Assembly (NCBI RefSeq): GCF_016545825.1
Contig: NC_052616.1
Location: forward strand, 37,190,192 to 37,254,191
DNA: 64,000 bases
From: Eucalyptus grandis
Taxonomy: Eukaryota > Streptophyta > Magnoliopsida > Myrtales > Myrtaceae
Direction of reading: 5' to 3'
The notes beneath the pieces were generated by a model. The model saw only the letters and a program-made list of their open reading frames with translations, was not told where the DNA came from and did no database searches. Position numbers and translations under genes: made by a program. Positions 56,531 through 64,000 of this stretch are shown piece by piece (the stretch's first letter is position 1; every line of letters starts with the position of its first letter).

Positions 56531-57733
56531 CTGTATATACGAGACCAGACTATTTAAATAATGCATATTTAGTAATAAGAGTCAAAGATAAGGAACACAA
56601 TTTTGATTGTATTTGCAAGTCTTACCATGTCATGGGAGAAAACGTCAAGAACATCATCATACATCCATAGCCTGCCGCGTCTCTTGGGATCATCGCGACA
56701 TTCTTGGTTCACAATATCCATGCCCATCAATTGAATCAAGCCATGGACTTCTACAGTTCTATGCTCAATACTTATCAAGGACCTCTCAATGAGAATTTCT
56801 AATCCTATATCTATTTCGAAATCGCAACTATCAATAACTTTCTTTATATAGTCACTATCACACCCCTTAAAGAAGCAAGCAATGTGGAGAAAAATCTCTT
56901 TCTCATTATCCTCTAGTCCATCATAACTTATTTTGAGCACATTATTAATGGTTTTGTTAGGATTCCTAGAAAGTTTCTTTAGTGTACTTTTCCATTCATG
57001 TTCTCTTCTACCACATAAGAAGGAACCTAGCACCTCAATTGCTAAAGGAAGGCCTCCGGCATGATTCAAAACACTATCCACTAGATCTGCCTTGATTTTT
57101 AGTTTTTGGTGTGTCCCAAAAGCATGCTTACTTAGTAGCTCTCGAGCTTCACTATCCTCCAATGTTTTAACTTCATACACATGATCTTGATCTATCCCGT
57201 GACAAGTTAATAGGTGTTTATCTCTTGTGGTAATCATGATCCTACTTCCAATACCAAACCACTTGCCTTCTCCTGCTAAAGCATTTAATTGACGCAAGTC
57301 ATCCACATCATCAAGGATAAGGAGAACTTTTTTTGCGACAAAGTCTATCCCGTACTAGATGAGTACCGGCATCAACATTGGACACTACTAATCTTTGTTT
57401 TTGTGATAATATCTCAGATAATAATTTTTCTTGCAAAGCAACTAAATCCCTGCAATTTTTGAAGTTTCTTGAACATTTGCCAAAAAAGTTGAACCTTCAA
57501 ATTGTCTGAAAATGTCATTATAAATGGCTTTAGCTAAGCTTGTCTTCCCTATGCCTGCCCTTCCCCATAATCCCATCATAAGAACACCATCATTAGACTC
57601 GAGGTTTAACATAGATTTTAGCTTAACCACTTTGGAATCAATCCCAACTGGACACTTAGCAACATGCAAAGGTGTTCGGTCTAGAAGAGTGGAGATCTCC
57701 TTCACGATTCTTTCTATAAGCTCTGACTCATCT

Positions 57734-59512
57734 CTGATAAAAACAGAAAAAAAGAAGTTGTAGGATCAATTTTAGCAATTTGAATAAGCAAATATCGAGC
57801 AATTACCAACCAAAAATGACAAAGCAGTGCATCACATTTTCTGATGATCACAACCATAACAATATGTATTCCCAACAAGTTAAAACAAGTTAAGGCTTCA
57901 ACGTTTAGTCATCCAAATAATTCATGTTCTTTTGATAAATACATGACGATGTACTTATTTTTCTTTATGATGGATACATGTGTTTCATATATGCACACTT
58001 AATCAAAAAGAGCTATTTAAAACTTTTAACGTTGGTCTAGATTTTCAATCCAAAACTCTTAAATACCCTGAAGCACGATGTCATTGCCCACCATGGCCTG
58101 TACACATTAATAATCCCTTATCAGGTGTTGCGAACTTTCTTATTCCTTCCAAAGAAATGGGATAAGTGCAATAAAACTACTTAACATTTTGTCCATTGGT
58201 CAATCTAGTTTCAATTCAAATAAGTCAGTGAACTTTTCAGCCGATGACGTCCTAGTATCAATTTCTTATAATTGGAAAAAGCAACTTGTCAATTCTATGG
58301 TTAGCCACATGTGTTTTTTCCGAAATTAAAAGGCCACTAGTAGTGAGTTTCGGACTCGATTGATCAAAATCGAAAATTTGTCAAATTCAATTGATAAAAA
58401 TGAAAATTGAAGAACTCAAATAGCCCATACACAAATCGTTCAGAACTTTTGTGATACTTTGAAGGGGGCAACAAGTATCCAAAAGAAAGAGCTAGAGAAC
58501 TTACCCAAATTAACGCCTCATCAAAACCATAGGAGGAATTCAATTGTTCCACGCCCAAAAATAGGTTTTTTTACCAGTGCCGGTGACTTTCAATAAGTGC
58601 AGGTAAGTGTCAAAAAAACTGTTGGTGAGCAATAGATATGGGACATTTCCTTTCACGTAAGTTGTTAGTAACTTACCAACAATTTTATGAAATTACAATA
58701 TTAATTTATAGTTTGCAAGTTAGCAATCGTTATACTAACTTATCAAAGTTGATTAGCATAACATACTCGTTCAAATATTCTAAATTTTATATCAAATTAC
58801 CAGCTTAAATTATAGTGACTTACTAACTTTTGTCTTAGTAAAAATCATCTACTAGTTTTGGGTTACCAACATCATTTGAGCTACTTACAAATAAATACTT
58901 TTTTTTTTTTAATTTCCAACTTTTGTAGTGGGTCATAAATTCTCATTTGAATTATTTACCGACTCTTTGTAGGAAATGCCAGCCTCAATTAAAGTCACTT
59001 ACCAACTTTTCTCTGATTAAGTTGATAACTAGTTTTTTATTGTCAACTCTCATTCGAGCTACTTGCCAAGTTTATTTTTCTTTTAATTACCTATATTATT
59101 ATCATTTGCCCAATTTTATTTATCTTTTATAACTATGTCTTAGATTTACCAAATCTTATATGAAACTACTTTTATGCAAGTGAATTATGAATTTTATCTA
59201 ATTAAGTAATCAATGAATTCTGGATTACCAACTCTTATGGAGTTAGTTGCCAACGTTCATTTCAACATTTGTTTTTTGCGAACGGAACTAGAATCGTCCA
59301 AGCCAAAGAAATGAATTGATTCAACATGGATCGATTCCATAGAGATGATAACACTTGGTACTTGAGCAAGAACTTGAATTTTCGAGAATCATAAAGGAAG
59401 CATCTTCACGCGTGCTAACAATCGTGTGTGTAGATTTTTTTTTTTAAACAATCTTTATATTTACAAGTAAAGATTAGCTTCTTACGTAAAAGATGGACTC
59501 CACTCTACTTAC
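57734..59512. other. TNL2 intron 1 (1.78 kb)
   Basis: gt...ag intron between TIR and NB-ARC exons. 57911-59620, which covers most of it plus the TIR exon end, is what TNL1 lacks. It contains AT-rich DNA with a family of imperfect TTACCAAC phrases (58660-59240) and no gene. Confidence 0.8.
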
Positions 59513-59983
59513 CCATCATTAAAATGCCACCGGACAAGCTACCGGCATCAAAAAGAGCTTTCTTCCATCGCTTCACCTTTCTGAATCCTTCCCGAATTTG
59601 GACTCATGCTTGGCTAGAGCTTTCCCATAACTCTTGTTGCCTCGTCTCACTTCTCTTGGGTCTACTTTATAAAACACCGGTAGCACGGTGAGGTCCTTTT
59701 GCTTCTTGCACTCCATAATCTTCATCACCTCTTCCATGCACCATTGTGAGGAAGCATAGTCCTTAGAGAAAACGATGATTGCGATGCACGATTCCTCAAT
59801 GGCCTTCATGAGCGCCGGCAATGTTTGGTCTCCCTTCCTTAGTTCCTCGCTATCAACGAAAGTGTATATTCCGTTATGGTATAAAGCTTTGTAGAGATGA
59901 CCAAGGAAGGTGTTACGCAGGTCGGTGCCTCTAAAACTTAAGAAGACCTCATAATTACTTTTGGGTTTTGATGAAGAAGCCAT

Positions 59984-62180
59984 TGGATGATCGAGATTAG
60001 CAATCGGAAATGCCTTTCATCTATTTAGTCTTCACTTTTCTTTCTCTTATATGGAAAATGAAGCATTGGCAAAACGTGACCACGAAGTTTCTTGATATGA
60101 AAGGTTGACATTGATTTTTGCTACAGTATGGCTTATGCTATGATGCATACTATGTGATGCATTGATTTATAAAGAGTACATGGAATATTCATGTTATTGG
60201 ATAATATCAACTAGTATGATTTGTACAATGCATATCGTGGATACATATTTATAAGATTGCATTATTTTTTCCATGATGTCATAGAAACAATGATGATTGT
60301 CACTTGCTGAGCCATGATATTGTTCTACCCTTATATTGCCATTCTATGTCACAAGAAGAGAGAAGACTAAATGAGGGCATGTGGAGAGTACTTGTGAATT
60401 CCACTTTAAAATGGGTTGGACAAAATGTTTTGGGAGTGGCACCAGACTCTCTCTACTTACGCATGCATTTCCCCACTACAATAATCTTATCGCTTCAATA
60501 TGGCTTAGGAATTTGGTTAATTTTATGTTCTCATTAAGAGCGCCACTTGATTTATTATTTAGAGATATGTGCCACAACCAAAAGTTCAACATCGAGGCAG
60601 TTATTTGGATCTAATAGGTAAGAAATTAGTAAATGAACAATATATATAAGACTAGATCTGAGTAGTAAAAGTTGAAGATATTCATATGGAGTCTACTTAA
60701 TTTGATGTTCAAATTCAATTTAGTTTATGCACTATGTTCACTTCATAATTTTTCTAGATAGATAACCATATCATTACTTTTTAATGCCTATGATAAATCG
60801 TTTCAAGAATTCGATGGTAATAATAAAACTTTGTATAATATCAATATGCTAAATCTCATGCGTCAGGAGGATAGATCTTGCATAAGTCCCACCTTTTGTA
60901 TTGCGTATGAGCCAATCATCCTTGGTAAATCATATTCATTAACAAATTTTTTAAATTAGGAGGTGATCATAATGGTGTAAGCGGATCAGATTTTTAGCCA
61001 TGTTCCTAATCCCTCAGTTGCAATAGATGATCTAGCGGGCTAAGAATGAATTGCGATTCCCATGATCTTATTCATAGGTGTAACAGGAAGTTATTCAGCT
61101 CAGTACCGCAAAAATTGAAGTTAACACATGGAAGATCATAAATTTTCATTAGAAATTCTCAATCTCGAATTTCTTGTCAACAAATCTAAGTCAAGGTCAA
61201 ACGTTTTGAGTGCCTGTATGAGATGGTGTGTCGGTGATAGAGAACACCGATGCTAGGAAAATGTATGCATGGTAGGTCCCGCTGCACACTGAACAAGGCT
61301 TTTTCTTCACCGTGAGACACGCATCTTCTTTTTTCTTTAGCACGGAAAGACTGGCGACGACTTTAAGTCAAGCCCATGAAAAGCGACGACTTTCAGTCAA
61401 GCCTATGACATTTTCCCTAAGTGGAGGGGACAAGCTTCCGACTTTTCTAATTTGTGAAACGACGCTTCGAGATAGTCATGAAGATCGTGTACGACCATGA
61501 GACAACACTTCTAGCTTTCATACGAGGTGTTTGTGAAAGGTTTTAGGCGAGAATAATTTTTTTTCCTAATTTTCCTTAACTGGATTGTCGTGATCCTTTT
61601 GAGTAATAATTTAGAGTAAAAACGCATTCAAATTTTTGAAAATTCTATTACTTACTATTTGTGCAATTCAATTTTTATCCAGGCCCATGCTACTAACTAC
61701 AGTAGTTACTAATACGACAGTGATTTAAAGTGTAATGACCAACATAAACCCAATTTGAAAGAAGATAATAAAATCTTAAAGAAAATTGTAGTGGGTCCTA
61801 AATCCAATGGTAATTTTGAAGAAGAGCAAAGTGGCAACAAAAATATTAAATATAAAAAAAGTGGCGGTTTAAACTTTAAGTAAAAGACAGTGTCTCGAAC
61901 CTAAATTTGGGGTAGATTAAGGACGACTTGACCTAGTAAAAGACAGTGTCTCGAATCTATTTTAGATTATTTAAAAAGAGCTTTGACCTAATCAACTCCT
62001 AACACATTAAGGACGACTTGACCTAGTCAACCCCAACATTTTTCTTATTAAGCTCCACGTCAACTTATGCGTTTATGATACGGGACACTTCCCTTTAACG
62101 TGTTTTCTCCTAACATGTGGCGATACATCGTCTAAACCATTTTGTTGTACGGAAATTTCTCATATTTCACAATAAATATG
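59984..62180. repeat. Upstream region of TNL2 (matches 41700-43900)
   Basis: This is the paralogue of the TNL1 upstream DNA, with small indels. It includes a local duplication of AGTAAAAGACAGTGTCTCGAA (61880-61960) and of AAGGACGACTTGACCTAGT (61919 and 62009). The TATA-like ATATAAG on - is at 60046-60052. No gene is seen. Confidence 0.85.
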
Positions 62181-62344
62181 GGAAATTATTTAAAAACTCC
62201 TAAATTTATTGCACATAATAAAAAAAAACTAATGATAATCCATTTAGAATTAGAATCATTCCCTTATTGAATGTGTAGCTTAGTTTTTCTCTTTTGTAGC
62301 TCAGTTTAGTTAGTACTATCATTAATAATTAAATGAGTAGAAGT

Positions 62345-62500
62345 TTCGATCCATGTTATCAAGCTCATGGGGAATCATGTTCCGGGGCTTAAGAACAAAG
62401 CCTGGTATATTTTTTACTTGACTTGGTATCGAGTCAAGCTCATGAGGAATTATGTCTCGGGGCTTTGAACCAAATCATCTATGTTCTTTGCTTGACGAGT
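62345..62500. repeat. Direct repeat in a Tat/Ogre-like LTR
   Basis: The phrase TCAAGCTCATGRGGAATYATGTYYCGGGGCTT occurs at about 62360 and 62435, about 75 bases apart, with a shared ACTTGAC/GCTTGAC tail. Confidence 0.75.
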
Positions 62501-62679
62501 ATCAAGTTTTCTTTCTCGTATTTTACTTTTAGCATTTCAATACTTGAATATTTAATTCTCACACTTTCATTGCATTGGATATTATTTTATTTTTTAGAAT
62601 GGTTGGGATAAGCCTTAGGATCATAACAAATCCATAAAAACTATTGCATAAACACTTAGTGAGTTGAATGACCTTTAGC

Positions 62680-63110
62680 ACTCATAATTAGCAATGAAGT
62701 CCGCTTGATACTTGGATGAGAAATCCAATTAAGTTAAAGGTACTAAAAGGACACTAATAGAAATTATTAGTGTAATTAAGTCCCCCATCTTAGAAAATAT
62801 TTAATTACGCGGGAAGTGAGGTAATCTCCGGTGCATCACTTGGTTAGGCTAGTGACGACTCCCATTTCACGAGGCAATGGCTTGAGAGATTTCGTGCCTA
62901 ATCAAAGGCCATCAGCCCCCCTCTTGGGCATTATCTCTAACCCCGTCTTCCCCACCACATTGGGAGGGTCACGACATTCATCAGTCCACCATGGTAGCAT
63001 TTAAGTCGGTATTCACCGGTCGAATAGAGATTTCAGAGATATCTCGACCACTTCATATTTCTTTTAACGCATTCTCCAACATGAAATGGAGAGCGGAAAG
63101 AGCATCGAAA
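62680..63110 (+). mobile_element. Second Tat/Ogre-like fragment: LTR end, primer site and leader
   Basis: GGACACTAATAGAAATTATT...AAGTCCC matches the end of the LTR-like region at 47050-47090. It is followed by TGACGACTCC (62853-62862), one base from the primer site at 47177. The following leader text (GGGAGGGTCACGACATTCAT) differs. No gag was found. Confidence 0.6.
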
Positions 63111-63720
63111 GCAAATCGGCTTCAACTTTAGCCTCTTTGTGCCTCAACACTTCTTGACATTGCAACCTTTGCTGGATACAGATATATTTCTTTCCTCCAA
63201 ATCACTCTCCATCCTAAAATTTAACTTTTTTCTTCTTCTTTTGCACCGTCATCAATTTCTTTCCCTCCTTTTGATGTTACTTGATCGCTTCAATTGCCTA
63301 TTTGAGAGTGCCGACAAATAAAGAAAGGAATTAAGATACTTTTTTACATTAGAATTAAGTTTATACATAAGGCGTTTTGGACATGTTGGAAAAAATGGCT
63401 TATTCAGCCAAAAAAAAAGGCTCTGCATGGATTGTATCAGCACCCCATTTACTTGTTATTGGTAAAATTTTGCTGCAAGTGAGAAGCTAACCAAATATGT
63501 TAGCCTCATTCTTGAATAAGAGAATGGATTTATTTCTTCATACAACTATTTGCAGGTAGAGTCAAGTAGTCATGGATGGTAATTAATGTGATCAACTATC
63601 ATTTGACAATGTCAATGGCTGTTGATACGCTTGTTAAGTTACATTCTAGATGCCTAGAAAATGTCGACAATTTATGTATTATACTCATACATAAAATATT
63701 TTCCCTATTTTTCCCTAACT
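63110..63720. other. Intergenic DNA, nothing recognised
   Basis: Short frames on both strands lack motifs. A pyrimidine-rich stretch at 63180-63270 may be part of the adjacent retroelement. Confidence 0.5.
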
Positions 63721-63734
63721 TTGAGGGAAAATTG

Positions 63735-64000
63735 TCTAAAAAATCATAAAATTTTTCGCATATTACTAATTGAGTCCATCTAGCCAATTTTAGCGATAAA
63801 TCACTTATATGGACCTAATTATCCTAGCATGGTCAGCGCTAACGTAAACAATTTCTAATAATATTTTAATATTTCTTATTTTTTATTAATTATTTCTTTT
63901 TTCTATTTTCCTTCCTTACTTTTTTGGTTGTTTTCTTTTTTTTTTCCTTCTCTTATTTTCTTTTTTTTCCTTTCACCTTTTCCCTTCGTTGGCCTCAAAA
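63735..64000 (+). repeat. Start of a repeat resembling 43944-44741
   Basis: AAAAAATCATAAAATTTTTC, GCCAATTTTAGC and the long TTTCTTTTTTCCTTC run ending in CGTTGGCC recall the left half of the TIR-type element at 43944. The window ends inside it, so its extent is unknown. Confidence 0.45.

Larger units (their letters stand above)
56252..59983 (-). pseudogene. TNL2: TIR-NB-ARC resistance gene copy, exons 1-3 only
   Basis: Exon 1 TIR (59983-59513), exon 2 NB-ARC (57733-56626) and exon 3 (56530-56252) have the same borders as TNL1. No LRR or C-JID exon follows before the LTR at 55674 or anywhere up to 43900. TIR: FLSFRGTDLRNTFLG, and SQWCMEEV with Trp, Cys and the catalytic-position Glu. NB-ARC: GLWGRAGIGKTSLAKA, GLPLAIEVLGS, and MHD replaced by VHG (VEVHGLIQ). 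Lesions are GAAAGG for GAAAAGG near 59579 and GGTGG for GGTTGG near 59533, both ending the TIR frame. There is also an A run one short near 57463 and one A too many near 57335. All four are homopolymer indels. If they are assembly errors, the product would be a TIR-NB protein without LRR. Confidence 0.85.

Overview
This is nuclear DNA of a dicot plant. It carries two TIR-NB-ARC-LRR (TNL) resistance-gene copies with plant-type introns, embedded in LTR retrotransposons, a Mutator-like transposon (MULE), a tRNA-derived SINE and microsatellites. The wording of the TIR and NB-ARC exons looks like Eucalyptus/Myrtaceae TNLs; that is recognition, not a database result. There are no rRNA or true tRNA genes and no CRISPR.

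Layout. (1) 1-14815: a tandem array of one very-long-LTR chromovirus-type Ty3/gypsy element on the minus strand: internal region (cut by the window start), LTR, internal region, LTR, with two tRNA-Met primer-binding sites and a shared middle LTR. (2) 14821-21635: a 6.8 kb MULE with terminal inverted repeats of about 140 bp, a frameshifted MuDR-type transposase on + and, convergent on -, an intact small GRF zinc-finger/coiled-coil/membrane-anchor ORF. (3) 21640-30090: two paralogous blocks, each with a dead copy of a TAD2-like tRNA adenosine deaminase gene and a C-terminal TNL (C-JID) segment; block 1 also has a SINE that block 2 lacks. (4) 29385-41694: TNL1 on -, five exons, with an 8.4 kb third intron filled by a decayed Ty1/copia element; several lesions. 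(5) 41700-43900: its upstream region. (6) 43944-50640: a TIR-type non-autonomous element, an (AT)n run, a Tat/Ogre-like LTR with a tRNA-Arg-type primer site and a gag fragment, and an isolated 40-codon candidate exon. (7) 50640-55674: the 3' end of a copia element on -, a 100-N scaffold gap, and a diverged LTR of the first gypsy family on +. (8) 55675-62180: a second copy of TNL exons 1-3 plus upstream DNA (TNL2), without LRR exons. (9) 62280-64000: a second Tat/Ogre-like LTR/primer-site fragment and the start of another repeat.

No complete, undamaged host gene is present. The best intact ORFs are the GRF-zinc-finger ORF and the RNase H/integrase part of the gypsy element. In both TNLs, in the transposase and between the two gypsy copies, lesions are mostly one-base homopolymer indels or CG/CAG/CTG-context differences. 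I therefore treat many frameshifts as possible assembly errors as well as possible real mutations. The most informative biology is the nested order of events: gypsy into the MULE end, copia before TNL duplication, SINE after block duplication. The MULE's intact accessory ORF is the best candidate for something functional and poorly described.
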